A stretch of 64,000 nucleotides of DNA from Pseudomonas sp. 6D_7.1_Bac1 (GCF_025465945.1 NZ_JANLNW010000075.1:124001-188000); one strand, 5' to 3'; counted from the stretch's first letter, positions 8,355-16,512 are shown. Translations and numbers: made by a program. Notes: generated by a model from the letters alone, not told the origin.

Positions 8355-8816
8355 ATGAAAACTACTAACCAACCGCCCGCTGCGGCCGTGCCGCTGTCAG
8401 ACTATCTGTGCTTTGCGGTCTACTCCACGAACCTGGCGTTCGGTAAGGCATACAAGCCGATGCTCGAGGAGCTTGGGCTTACTTACACGCAATACATCAC
8501 GATCGTTGCGCTTTGGGAGGAAGACAACCAGACCGTCAGCGGTCTGGGCGAGAAGCTGTTTCTCGAATCCAACACACTCACACCGATGCTTAAGAAACTT
8601 GAAGTGATGGGTTATCTGAAGAGGCAGCGCGATCCCGAAGACGAGCGTCAGGTGCGGGTTAGGCTCACGAAAAACGGTCGACAGCTGCGCGAAAAAGCCC
8701 TAACTATGAGTCTCTCTGAGGCGACTGGCCTCGCGCCAGACGAGTTCGCTAAAGTGCAAAAGGCGATCGTGACGCTGAGGAACAATCTTATCAAGTCAGT
8801 CCGAAACGGCGAATGA
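8355..8816 (+). CDS. ohrR: OhrR-type MarR-family peroxide-sensing repressor
   Basis: A 153-residue MarR protein. The N-terminal segment SDYLCFAVYSTN places a cysteine at residue 19, where OhrR proteins carry their peroxide-sensing Cys. The winged-helix wing is seen as DPEDERQVRVRLT. It sits among two ohr genes, a VOC gene and an SDR gene that carry the same palindrome upstream. Known OhrR proteins release DNA once the sensing Cys is oxidised; the same is inferred here. The symbol is assigned by family, cysteine and context. GAGGAT precedes the ATG. Confidence 0.85.
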   Translation: MKTTNQPPAAAVPLSDYLCFAVYSTNLAFGKAYKPMLEELGLTYTQYITIVALWEEDNQTVSGLGEKLFLESNTLTPMLKKLEVMGYLKRQRDPEDERQVRVRLTKNGRQLREKALTMSLSEATGLAPDEFAKVQKAIVTLRNNLIKSVRNGE

Positions 8817-9009
8817 GCGATTAACGGTCGTATTGCCGCTATCCCTTTCCGGTCTTGACACATCGTGGGCTCGGCGGTCTCAGTCGCAGAACGCGAGCGC
8901 AGATGGTGTGTCGCGTGACCTTGCAGAAAAGGTCGATAGGCGGTGCAATGATTCGGTACGCGATTGCAGCCTTGTTTCCACCGGATCTCACGCGAGCGCC
9001 GAACCAGCA

Positions 9010-9020
9010 CGCATGCGATT
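9010..9020 (+). promoter_or_regulatory. Candidate OhrR-type operator upstream of the SDR gene
   Basis: CGCATGCG (9010-9017) followed by ATT, 22 bases before the SDR start. Only the right half extends as in the other sites, so affinity may be lower. Its closeness to the start codon suits a repressor blocking early transcription. Confidence 0.45.
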
Positions 9021-9041
9021 CATCATTCGAAAGGAAAGGTT

Positions 9042-9746
9042 ATGAAAATCGAAGGTGCTGTCGTTTTCGTGACGGGCGCGAACCGCGGGCTTGGCCTCGA
9101 GTTCGCGAAACAGGCGCTCGATAGAGGGGCGCGGAAAGTTTATGCGGGCGCGCGCGATCCGGCCAGCGTGACGCTGCCGGGTGTCGTACCTGTGAAAGTG
9201 GACGTGACCGATCCGGCGGCCGTGGCCGCGGCCGCCGACGCGGCACGCGACGTCACGCTGTTGATCAATAACGCGGGCATCGCGCGGTTCGGCAGCTTGA
9301 CAGACGACGGTGCGCTCGACGCGTTACGCGATCACTTCGAAACCAACGTGCTCGGGATGTTGGCGATGTCGCGGGCGTTCGCGGCGATCCTCGCCGGCAA
9401 CGGCGGCGGCGCGATCCTGAACGTGCTGTCCGTCGCGAGCTGGGTGAACCGGCCGATCCTGTCGAGCTACGGCGTGTCGAAGTCAGCCGCGTGGGCGCTG
9501 ACTAACGGCCTGCGCCATTCACTGCGCGAGCAGCGCACGCAGGTCGTCGGGCTGCATGCTGGCTTTATCGATACGGATCTGACGCGCGAACTGGAAGTAC
9601 CGAAGTCGACGCCGGCCGACGTCGTGCGCCAAGCGTACGACGCAATCGAGGCGGGCGCGGAGGAAGTGTCCACCGACGAGTTCACGCGGCAGGTGAAGGC
9701 CGGGCTGTCGGCGGGCGTTTATCTGAATGAGGCGACGCCGCACTGA
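9042..9746 (+). CDS. Short-chain dehydrogenase/reductase
   Basis: A 234-residue classical SDR. The cofactor-binding VTGANRGLGLEFAK, the NNAG of LINNAGIARFG, and the catalytic Ser and Y-x-x-x-K (SYGVSKSAAW) are all present. The frame continues upstream to 8964, but AAAGGAAAGG before the ATG at 9042 and the SDR N-terminus decide the start. Codon use is markedly richer in G/C third positions (many GCG and CGC) than in flanking genes and looks Burkholderia-like, suggesting recent transfer. It lies downstream of the OhrR gene behind the same palindrome core, so it may reduce peroxide-derived carbonyls. Confidence 0.9.
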   Translation: MKIEGAVVFVTGANRGLGLEFAKQALDRGARKVYAGARDPASVTLPGVVPVKVDVTDPAAVAAAADAARDVTLLINNAGIARFGSLTDDGALDALRDHFETNVLGMLAMSRAFAAILAGNGGGAILNVLSVASWVNRPILSSYGVSKSAAWALTNGLRHSLREQRTQVVGLHAGFIDTDLTRELEVPKSTPADVVRQAYDAIEAGAEEVSTDEFTRQVKAGLSAGVYLNEATPH

Positions 9747-9858
9747 AGGCGCAGGAGCGGTCGCCCGTCGGGTCAGGCCGTGACGTCAATGATGCCCGGG
9801 AGCTTCACGTCAGCTTCGTAGTCGACGCCGGCGATCACGGAGCCGAACAGACGCGGGT

Positions 9859-9933
9859 GATCCTGAACTGATGATCCGCATGCTGATCGTCGGCTACTGC
9901 TACGGCATCCGCTCCGAACGGCGACTGTGCTAA
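9859..9933 (+). pseudogene. Transposase fragment, IS1182-like
   Basis: Twenty-four codons, DPELMIRMLIVGYCYGIRSE followed by RRLC, ending in TAA at 9931. This is the conserved segment near the N-terminus of IS1182-group transposases. Nothing else of the gene is found on either side. The IS end at 10040-10059 lies about 105 bases downstream, so both are probably remnants of one deleted element. The interval 9747-9858 upstream holds only a short unassigned minus-strand open frame. Confidence 0.7.
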
Positions 9934-10039
9934 CCCAATAACAGAGCCGCAAAGATCAATGAAGGGCCGAGAAACCACTCGATGTGGTGAGTAGGTTTTC
10001 CGATGGTGGTCGTGCCTGAGTTCAGGCCAACTGAAAATC

Positions 10040-10059
10040 CGACTTTTTCAACAGAATCG
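10040..10059 (+). mobile_element. Orphan IS terminal repeat
   Basis: CGACTTTTTCAACAGAATCG, identical over 20 bases to the right end of the 180-bp element at 6151-6170. No left partner is visible here. The transposase fragment at 9859 suggests the rest of the element was deleted. Confidence 0.7.
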
Positions 10060-10096
10060 GTCGTTGCCTACTATTCGTGATGGGCAGAGAACGGCC
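10060..10096 (+). repeat. Dispersed repeat, copy 2
   Basis: Follows the orphan IS end directly, exactly as copy 1 follows the MITE end. The interval from here to about 10240 holds no recognisable gene. Confidence 0.65.
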
Positions 10097-10244
10097 GAAA
10101 GCTGCCGCTCGCATATAGCCGTTGAGCGGATCACCGGCGCTGTTGTAACCGACGACATGAATGCTCGGAAAGGAAAACTGCTGGTCAAGAAACGAAATAT
10201 CGTTTTGATTGAGTGTGAAGCGCTTTACTCATACATGTCAGTCT

Positions 10245-10330
10245 CCAGATAAAAAAATGTAGATGGAAAAAGTTAGGGGTTGCTTCGGTATCGCCCCTGC
10301 TGCCCGACCGCGTCATGCGGCAGGAAACTG
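10245..10330 (-). repeat. Duplicated gene-junction segment, copy A
   Basis: About 80 bases closely resemble 11563-11645. Both contain, read on the minus strand, CCTGCCGCATGACGCGG, a GAAGCAA(T/C)CCCT stretch and CATCT(A/C)CAT. In both, the segment starts in the last codons of a gene and ends just before a minus-strand ATG. Confidence 0.65.
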
Positions 10331-10446
10331 CGGTACGACGAACTCCGCCCGCGCATCCTCTGCAGGCCGGCGTAGCGGATTGAGATTGACGGCGACGTGG
10401 CTGACGCCCAACTCCTGCTGATGCTGTAGCAACGCGAAGAGGCGCC
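10313..10446 (-). pseudogene. Remnant of a luciferase-like monooxygenase, C-terminal end
   Basis: Read on the minus strand, about 43 codons give LGVSHVAVNLNPLRRPAED and a VVPQF near the end, stopping at 10313-10315. This matches the C-terminal strand and helix of luciferase-like (LLM) flavin oxidoreductases. The upstream part of the gene is missing: beyond 10446 the next feature is the end of the alpha/beta hydrolase gene. LLM enzymes often sit beside alpha/beta hydrolases and MFS exporters, so an intact operon probably once ran through here. Confidence 0.6.
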
Positions 10447-10512
10447 CAATTCGGGGGCTGGCTCAGGTAAGTCGACGTACCCTCAAGTGAACCGCCCCAT
10501 CCGGGAGGGGCT

Positions 10513-11454
10513 TCAGGAACCCTTTTTGGCTGCCGTTTTGACGTGACGGTGGAGGAAGTCGACCTCTGCTCGCAGCACGTCGGCGAACCCTGCTCCGCCT
10601 TCGTAGACGTCGTAGTGACCACCGGCGCTGCGGAACAATTCAGCCCGCGGTGCCTTGCGGGCAACCTCGAGTGCGGCAGGCACCGGCGCAATGGTGTCTG
10701 CCTCGGGGACGACGAGCAGGAGGGGGACACGTACGGAGGCGGCGCGTCGCACGGGGCGACGCCACGAGAAACTAAGCAAAGACCGTGCGGCCACACGGTC
10801 GTGCCACCGCGTCCCATCCTTCGGCGTCATGAGCCTCTCCCCGAACAGGCCGTCCGGCGTGGCGCCGATGGACAGGTCCCCTGGTTTTCCGTGACCGGGG
10901 ATGTAGATCGGCTGGCGACCGAAAACGGAACCGAGGAGGTCGAGCAGTGCCAGCCCGAAGAGTCGAATCCCGGTCCTGGGCGGAGCCATCATCGCCGCGG
11001 CCAAGCCATCGGTGAGCGGGGCTTGAGCGACGGCCCCAGCCAGTCGAGTGTCGGAGGCAGCAAGTTCGACGACATGCATGCCGGCGAATGACGTGCCCCA
11101 AACAATGATCTGGCTCGGGTCGATGTGGGGCTGTTCAAGTGCCCAGCCGATGACGGTGCTGTAGTCCTCGCGCTGGCGTGGGACGCAGAGCACTTCGCGC
11201 GGCTGTCCGCCGGAACCGCCAAAGTTGCGGTAGTCGAACGCGATGGCGGCGAAACCCTCCTCGCGAAAGCGCTCGGCAAACGGAGCCAGTCCTCCCGCCT
11301 TGATGGCACCGATACCGTGGGCCATCACCACGGCGGGATGGGGGCCGCTGCCCTCGGGCAGGTAGACCCACGCTTCGATCGCATCACCCGATGGCGTCGG
11401 AATCTGCACGGTGAGGCGCTTGGCGGAAGAGTTGTTGGGCGTCGTCATGGTCAT
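10513..11454 (-). CDS. Alpha/beta hydrolase (dienelactone-hydrolase-like)
   Basis: A 313-residue alpha/beta hydrolase without signal peptide. VVMAHGIGAIKAGGL provides the oxyanion region, VWGTSFAGMHVVELA the nucleophile elbow (G-T-S-F-A), and PEADTIAPVPAA plus GGHYDVYEG the likely Asp and His. The spread matches the DLH/acetyl-esterase-like family (YcjY type). Its ATG overlaps the stop of a 34-codon open frame in an ATGA arrangement, so translation is probably coupled. It is downstream of, and likely co-transcribed with, the MFS gene. Confidence 0.85.
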   Translation of the reverse strand: MTMTTPNNSSAKRLTVQIPTPSGDAIEAWVYLPEGSGPHPAVVMAHGIGAIKAGGLAPFAERFREEGFAAIAFDYRNFGGSGGQPREVLCVPRQREDYSTVIGWALEQPHIDPSQIIVWGTSFAGMHVVELAASDTRLAGAVAQAPLTDGLAAAMMAPPRTGIRLFGLALLDLLGSVFGRQPIYIPGHGKPGDLSIGATPDGLFGERLMTPKDGTRWHDRVAARSLLSFSWRRPVRRAASVRVPLLLVVPEADTIAPVPAALEVARKAPRAELFRSAGGHYDVYEGGAGFADVLRAEVDFLHRHVKTAAKKGS

Positions 11455-11555
11455 TGCCTTTCAATCATTGCGGCTTCAGTCGCATGGAGGGGTGCCAAGC
11501 AGCAGGCCACGCGAGATAGGCCTGATAGGTCAAAGAAATCGAACAGTGTGGTCAT
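11451..11555 (-). CDS. Possible 34-residue coupled peptide
   Basis: A short frame (MTTLFDFFDLSGLSRVACC at its start) with GTGAGG before its ATG and a TGA that overlaps the hydrolase ATG as ATGA. No family is recognised. It could be a leader that couples translation of the hydrolase, or the remnant of a gene lost at the duplicated junction just upstream. Confidence 0.35.
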   Translation of the reverse strand: MTTLFDFFDLSGLSRVACCLAPLHATEAAMIERQ

Positions 11556-11562
11556 AAGTGCC

Positions 11563-11645
11563 TCACGTAAAAGAATGGAGATGGGAAAAACAGGGATTGC
11601 TTCGGTTTCACCCCTGCCGCCCGGCCGCGTCATGCGGCAGGACCC
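11563..11645 (-). repeat. Duplicated gene-junction segment, copy B
   Basis: Partner of 10245-10330. It covers the last codons of the MFS gene (PAA-stop, as in the monooxygenase remnant) and the short spacer before the next start codon. Confidence 0.65.
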
Positions 11646-12820
11646 ACGACCGCGCGGTAGTCGCCTCCCCGGTTGCGCACCATCAGCAGCACCAACCCCA
11701 GTACCGAGACGACGGCACCGACCATACCCATGTAGGAAATGCCGACGGTACCGATGGTCACACCGCCCAATACCGAGCCCAAGGCGATGCCGAAGTTGAA
11801 ACCGGCGATGTTCAGGCCGGCCGCCACGCCATGGGCGTGCGGCGCATGCTGTTCGGCGATGCCGATCAGGCGGGCCTGCAAGGCCGGCACGGCAGCGAAG
11901 GTGAATAGGCCCAGCAATGCGACAAGTACGCCCATGGCAAGCGCCGAGGAGGCGAAAGCCCACATGCCCAGCGCAACGAGGGCGATACCGCTGATCACGA
12001 TCACGCTTGAACGATCCACGCCGATCCGGTCGGTCATCTTGCCGCCAATCACGTTGCCAATCGCGGCGAGCACGCCATAGATCAACATGAAGATGCTGAC
12101 CGTGGTGCCACTGACGTGGGTGACGTCCGTGAGCAGCGGTGCGATGTAGGTGTAGGCAGTGAACGAGCCGGCATAGCCCAGCACCGTGACGAGCGCAGCA
12201 ACCAGCAAGGTCGGATGGAAGATTGCCTTCAGCGCCTGCCCGACCGAGTCGGCTCCAATGTGCCCTTGTTGCTTGGGCGGCTCCTTCATGCCCAGCAGCA
12301 GGCCGAGGAAGCCCAGTGCGCCGAACGCCGCGATCGCGCCGAGCACCGGACGCCAGGAGATCACGCCCCCAAGGTAGGTGCTGATCGGCACGCCAATCGC
12401 CATGGCAATGGTGAACCCCCCGAACACCACAGCCACGGCGCTGCCGGCCTTCTTCGGCCCGACGAGACGTGCCGCCGTGCTCGAGGCCACGGCGAGGAAC
12501 AGGCCGTGGCCCATGCCGGCCACAAAGCGTGCAATCAGCAGTGTCGACAGGTTGGTGGCGATCGCCGCGAGCAGGCTGCCGGCGGTGAAGACCAATACTG
12601 TCACCAGCATGGCTTGCTTGCGTGACCATCCGGCGGTCAAGGCAGTCAGGACGGGCGCCGCGAAGGTCGCCCCCAATGCGTACAGGGTCACGGCGCTGCC
12701 GGCCTGTTCGATGCTGACGTCCAAGCTTTGCGCCATGACATCGGTCAGACCAATGGGAACAAACTCGGCAAGGCCCAGTGCGAAGGCACTGAGCGTAAAG
12801 ATGTACACGATGAGTGGCAT
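11630..12820 (-). CDS. MFS transporter, DHA1 family
   Basis: A 396-residue inner-membrane protein with about 12 hydrophobic segments. The motif between TM2 and TM3 (LTAGWSRKQAM) and RFVAGMGHGLF in TM4 match the sugar-efflux / arabinose-exporter-like DHA1 group. It diverges from the LysR gene starting at 13058, its likely regulator, and leads into the hydrolase gene. It is expected to export a small molecule using the proton gradient; the substrate is unknown. A longer overlapping frame on the same strand (to 12839) is only a shadow. Confidence 0.9.
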   Translation of the reverse strand: MPLIVYIFTLSAFALGLAEFVPIGLTDVMAQSLDVSIEQAGSAVTLYALGATFAAPVLTALTAGWSRKQAMLVTVLVFTAGSLLAAIATNLSTLLIARFVAGMGHGLFLAVASSTAARLVGPKKAGSAVAVVFGGFTIAMAIGVPISTYLGGVISWRPVLGAIAAFGALGFLGLLLGMKEPPKQQGHIGADSVGQALKAIFHPTLLVAALVTVLGYAGSFTAYTYIAPLLTDVTHVSGTTVSIFMLIYGVLAAIGNVIGGKMTDRIGVDRSSVIVISGIALVALGMWAFASSALAMGVLVALLGLFTFAAVPALQARLIGIAEQHAPHAHGVAAGLNIAGFNFGIALGSVLGGVTIGTVGISYMGMVGAVVSVLGLVLLMVRNRGGDYRAVVGPAA

Positions 12821-13057
12821 GAGAATCTCTCTCGATCATTCAGGAATGAACAGCCTTGGGCCGCGGTTGCCATGAATCGTAGAGAAGGTCGATAGATATG
12901 AGGAATTATCATTTAATGGTCTATGGATAAATATATTTATAGCTGAGATACTTTCTTCATGCAGATCGGTCGGCGAACGGCGCTCCGGTGCCGAACAGGT
13001 CGCTATCGCCACCAGAACCTTCCGGAGGGCGTCGCCAGCAGCGGCGTGACAGTACCC

Positions 13058-13945
13058 ATGAGCCATCTTGATCATCTGCGCACATTTATCGAGGCTTACC
13101 GGCTGCAGTCGTTCTCCCGGGCGGCCGAATCCCTGGGCATGACACAACCTGCGGCATCCCTGCACATCCAGGCGCTGGAAGCCTTTGTGGCCAAGCCGTT
13201 GTTCGTGCGGCGTGCCCGTGGCGTCACGGCGACGGAAGCGGCTGACGAACTGGCGCGGGCGATCGGCCCGATGATGGACGGGCTGGAGATGAGGATGGCC
13301 TCATACCGTCTGGGCGGTGAGATGGGTGGCACCGTGCATATCGCCGGGCCTTCCGACTTCATTTATTCCAAGATCGCGGCGGGACTGGCACCGCTGATGG
13401 CGCAGGGGTTTCAGATCCGCGTGCACACGGGCAACCGCGACCGCATCTACAGCCTCCTCAATGCCTCGACCGCGGACCTGGCCATCACCGCCTCCATGCC
13501 GGATGAGCATTCGCATGGATTCGCTCGGCTGTTGACCGAGCGTTTTTTGCTCGTCCTCGCTCCGGAGATGGCCAAGCAATTGGGCAAGCGTCCGACTGCG
13601 GAAAGGCTGGCGAAGCTCCCGCTTATCGCGTTCGATGAAGACCTGCCGCTGATTCGGCCGGTGTGGACCGCGCTGTTCCAGTTTGCGCCAACATTGCAGG
13701 CAGCGCTGACAATCGCCGACCTGCGCATCATTCAGGACCTGGTCGTGAAGGGGCACGGATGGAGCGTTCTACCGGATTACCAGTGCGCCGAGGCGCTGGA
13801 GTCAGGCCGGTTGGTGTCGATCACTCCGCGTCAAGACGCCCCCACCAACAACCTGTATCTGGTTTGGAAAAAGACCGTTATGCGCAATCCACGCATCGTC
13901 CATGTGCGCGATTTCATTCTGGGAATGTTCGGTAGCGACACATAA
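13058..13945 (+). CDS. LysR-family transcriptional regulator
   Basis: A 295-residue LTTR starting MSHLDHLRTFIEAYRLQSF, with the HTH in FSRAAESLGMTQPAASLHIQ. The frame is open from 12959, but the ATG at 13058 matches the family N-terminus. It diverges from the MFS/hydrolase operon with about 240 bases between. The effector domain (TTADLAITAS-type strand near residues 130-145) has ordinary length. It should sense the substrate of that operon. Confidence 0.92.
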   Translation: MSHLDHLRTFIEAYRLQSFSRAAESLGMTQPAASLHIQALEAFVAKPLFVRRARGVTATEAADELARAIGPMMDGLEMRMASYRLGGEMGGTVHIAGPSDFIYSKIAAGLAPLMAQGFQIRVHTGNRDRIYSLLNASTADLAITASMPDEHSHGFARLLTERFLLVLAPEMAKQLGKRPTAERLAKLPLIAFDEDLPLIRPVWTALFQFAPTLQAALTIADLRIIQDLVVKGHGWSVLPDYQCAEALESGRLVSITPRQDAPTNNLYLVWKKTVMRNPRIVHVRDFILGMFGSDT

Positions 13946-14076
13946 GAACGTATTTGCGGCTACTGCCTATTTGCACAAAACAGCGCTTAAGGCACGAGGA
14001 TCACGTTGGGCTGCTGCCGACTTCCAAGGCACCTTGTTAAGGTGGTCAGCAAAGAAACCCCCGGTCCGGGGCTTGC

Positions 14077-14904
14077 TCAAGTCGGGGCAAGGTCACCGTA
14101 CCAGTAAGCGGCTGTGACTCCACCATCCATGAGGAAGTCGCTGCCAGTAATAAATGCCCCGTCCGGCCCCATAAGCAGAGCGCCAACGTTTCCTACTTCA
14201 TCGGGAGTCCCGGCACGGCCGGCTGAGGACAGCTCTATCATTCGACGGTATCCTGCGCCGCGCGGACCGGAAAGCTCATCCTTTGCAAGAGGTGTAACGA
14301 TGATGCCTGGGCTAATTGAGTTGACTCGTGCACCGCGCTTGCCCCAACGCACTGCCTCGGCCATTACGCGCAGTGCGTTCCCTCGCTTGGAAATTTGGTA
14401 GGCATTGAGCGGGTCCGTCACCTGATCCGGCTGGAGCATGGGAAGTGCAAGCAGCTCGTCAGCCGGTGTGATTGCCAGAGCCTTGTTCTGCTCCGGAGTC
14501 AACGCTGGAAGACGATGTCCTGACTGCGACGCGATCACCACACCCGCGCCGCCGCGAGCGATTACGTTACCAAATTCCTCAAGCACGAGCGCGGTGCCAT
14601 ATAGGTCGACTCTCAGAATCTGGGCGGGTGATGCTTGCGTCGGAGAAACACCTGCCGCATGAATTAAGCCCGTAACGGAACCAAGAGCTTCGGCCATCTC
14701 GACGAGAACGTGGACGGACTCACGCGAAGTGACATCCACGACAGCAGTGCTCACCTCAAATCCGGCTTCGCTTAGAGTTTTCGCGGCAGCGCTGGCGTTA
14801 TCTTCGCGCAGGTCGGCCAGGAAAATGTGCTTTCCTGCGCTTACCCGACGGGCGATTGCCTGACCGATCGATCCCGATCCGATGACTACAATAACGTCTC
14901 TCAT
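14077..14904 (-). CDS. Short-chain dehydrogenase/reductase
   Basis: A 275-residue SDR. The nucleotide-binding motif is VIGSGSIGQAIARR (G-x-G-x-x-G rather than the classical TGxxxGIG), the catalytic Tyr and Lys are in AYQISKRGNAL, and NSISPGIIVTPLA is the usual PG loop. It has an insertion of about 25 residues between the catalytic Ser and Tyr. A cupin gene lies 52 bases upstream in the same direction, and both face a LysR gene at 15482, so the three look like one module. The substrate is unknown. Confidence 0.88.
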   Translation of the reverse strand: MRDVIVVIGSGSIGQAIARRVSAGKHIFLADLREDNASAAAKTLSEAGFEVSTAVVDVTSRESVHVLVEMAEALGSVTGLIHAAGVSPTQASPAQILRVDLYGTALVLEEFGNVIARGGAGVVIASQSGHRLPALTPEQNKALAITPADELLALPMLQPDQVTDPLNAYQISKRGNALRVMAEAVRWGKRGARVNSISPGIIVTPLAKDELSGPRGAGYRRMIELSSAGRAGTPDEVGNVGALLMGPDGAFITGSDFLMDGGVTAAYWYGDLAPT

Positions 14905-14956
14905 TCAGATCTCCTTACTGTTCAGTCGATTTAACTCGGATGCTTGTGAATGCTGT

Positions 14957-15376
14957 TCAACTGAATTGTCGAGCATTCGTGCCCGCCAGATATTGTTCGT
15001 CGCTGACCTTTTCCATCCAGACCACCGCGACGCCGTCGAGCGCCTCCTGCACCGCAATATGAGTCATGGCAGTGGTAGGCGTCGCCCCGTGCCAATGCTT
15101 GTGCCCTGGCGGACACCAGATCACGTCGCCAGCACGAATTTCCACGACTGGTCCGCCCTCGCACTGGGTCCAGCCACAGCCGGCGGTGACGATCAGCGTT
15201 TGGCCCAGCGGGTGGTTGTGCCAAGCCGAGCGGGCGCCGGGTTCGAAGGTGACGCTGGCGCAGGAAGTGCGGGCCGGCGCTGGCGGTGTACTCAGCATTT
15301 CTACCCGGACCTGGCCGGTAAAAGTAGCCTCAGGGCCTTTCATCGAAGTGATCGTGCTCACACGTTTGAGTTCCAT
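14957..15376 (-). CDS. Cupin-domain protein, hydroxynitrile-lyase-like
   Basis: A 139-residue single-domain cupin. Metal ligands are visible in WHNHPLGQTLIVTAG (His-x-His, Gln) and in PPGHKHWHGA (His). The combination of HPLGQTLIVTAGCGW with GDVIWCPPGHKHWHGA resembles Mn-cupins of the GtHNL group described as cyanohydrin lyases, though many such proteins have no assigned activity. It is first in a minus-strand pair with the SDR gene and diverges from LysR. Catalysis on cyanohydrins is only a possibility. Confidence 0.85.
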   Translation of the reverse strand: MELKRVSTITSMKGPEATFTGQVRVEMLSTPPAPARTSCASVTFEPGARSAWHNHPLGQTLIVTAGCGWTQCEGGPVVEIRAGDVIWCPPGHKHWHGATPTTAMTHIAVQEALDGVAVVWMEKVSDEQYLAGTNARQFS

Positions 15377-15481
15377 TCTATTTCCTTTGCATTCTGTGAT
15401 GGGATGCCAAGGAGTTTATCGCGCAAGAACTGCTGTGATTAGATGCTATTATCTGCATTGACTTATGAGGATAGCTCATGA

Positions 15482-16375
15482 ATGGCGCGTGAAAATTTCA
15501 ACGATCTGCAGGCCTTTGTCACTGTCGCGCGTGAGGGCAGCTTTACACGCGCCGCCGCGCAGCTTGGCGTGTCACAGTCTGCGCTCAGCCACACCATTCG
15601 TGCGCTGGAAAACCGGCTGGGCATCCGCCTGCTGACGCGTACCACACGCAGCGTTTCCGTCACCGAAAGTGGCGAACGACTTTTGATGACGGTGGGGCCG
15701 CGCCTCGATGAAATCGAAGTCGAAATTGCGGCGTTGAGCGATCAGCGCGACAAGCCTGCGGGCAAGCTGCGCATCACCACCGCCGAACACGCAGCCAACA
15801 GCGTGCTGTGGCCCAAACTGACCACCTTCCTTCCCGGGTACCCAGACATCAAGGTCGAGGTGACCATCGACTACGGGCTGACCGACATAGTGGCAGGGCG
15901 TTTCGACATCGGCATACGCCTTGGCGATCAGGTGGCCAAGGACATGATCGCGGTGCGGATCGGGCCGGACCTGCGCATGGCTGTGGTCGGATCACCAGCC
16001 TACTTCGAGCGACGCCCGGCGCCGCGCACGCCGCACGAACTGACCGCGCACGACTGCATCAATCTCCGCCTGCCGACCTATGGCGGGCTGTACGCCTGGG
16101 AATTTGAAAAAGATGGCCACTCGCTGAAAGTTCGGGTTGAGGGCCAACTGACGTTCAACAGCAGCAGTCCATGCCTGAGAGCGGCACTGGCTGGTTTCGG
16201 CCTGGCGTTTTTACCTGAAGATATGGTTCTTGAGCATGTCGACGCAGGACGTCTGGTGCGCGTGCTGGAGGACTGGTGTGCCCCCTTTCCTGGTTACCAT
16301 CTGTACTATCCAAGCCGGAGTCAGGCTTCGCCTGCGTTTGCACTGCTGGTCGAAGCATTGCGTTACCGGGCGTGA
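15482..16375 (+). CDS. LysR-family transcriptional regulator
   Basis: A 297-residue LTTR of the group with the LLTRTTRSVSVTESGERLL signature. HTH: SFTRAAAQLGVSQSALSHTI. It diverges from the cupin/SDR pair across about 105 bases. Very similar regulators (shared RTTRSVS segment) control aldo/keto reductases, SDRs and cupins in many proteobacteria. The effector is unknown. Confidence 0.92.
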   Translation: MARENFNDLQAFVTVAREGSFTRAAAQLGVSQSALSHTIRALENRLGIRLLTRTTRSVSVTESGERLLMTVGPRLDEIEVEIAALSDQRDKPAGKLRITTAEHAANSVLWPKLTTFLPGYPDIKVEVTIDYGLTDIVAGRFDIGIRLGDQVAKDMIAVRIGPDLRMAVVGSPAYFERRPAPRTPHELTAHDCINLRLPTYGGLYAWEFEKDGHSLKVRVEGQLTFNSSSPCLRAALAGFGLAFLPEDMVLEHVDAGRLVRVLEDWCAPFPGYHLYYPSRSQASPAFALLVEALRYRA

Positions 16376-16430
16376 ACATATGGATCAACCGAATGCGAGT
16401 TTCCGACTGGCTGCTTTCTGGAAAGTCGAA

Positions 16431-16512
16431 TGTCGCTTATGGGTCGAAAGCTGCCGGCTGCTTTCGACCCAAAGCTGCCTGTACCGACTGACAGAAATCG
16501 GCCAGAAATTAC
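16431..16512 (+). repeat. Dispersed repeat, copy 3, with hairpin
   Basis: Contains an 11-bp perfect hairpin GGGTCGAAAGC / GCTTTCGACCC (16441-16470) followed by the shared ctgacagaaatcggcca tail. It occupies part of the 339-base gap 16376-16714; the rest (16513-16714) has only an unassigned minus-strand open frame. Confidence 0.65.

Noticed and set aside
9774..9858. Minus-strand frame with HPRLFGSV
   Set aside because: Recalls the start of a nucleotidyltransferase motif, but the rest does not match and only about 28 codons exist; left unassigned.
10185..10817. 210-codon minus-strand frame
   Set aside because: Overlaps the hydrolase 3' end and the monooxygenase remnant in the wrong frame; translation is low-complexity.
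11451..12839. 462-codon frame overlapping the MFS gene on the same strand
   Set aside because: Lacks hydrophobic segments; the other frame gives a clean 12-segment MFS protein.
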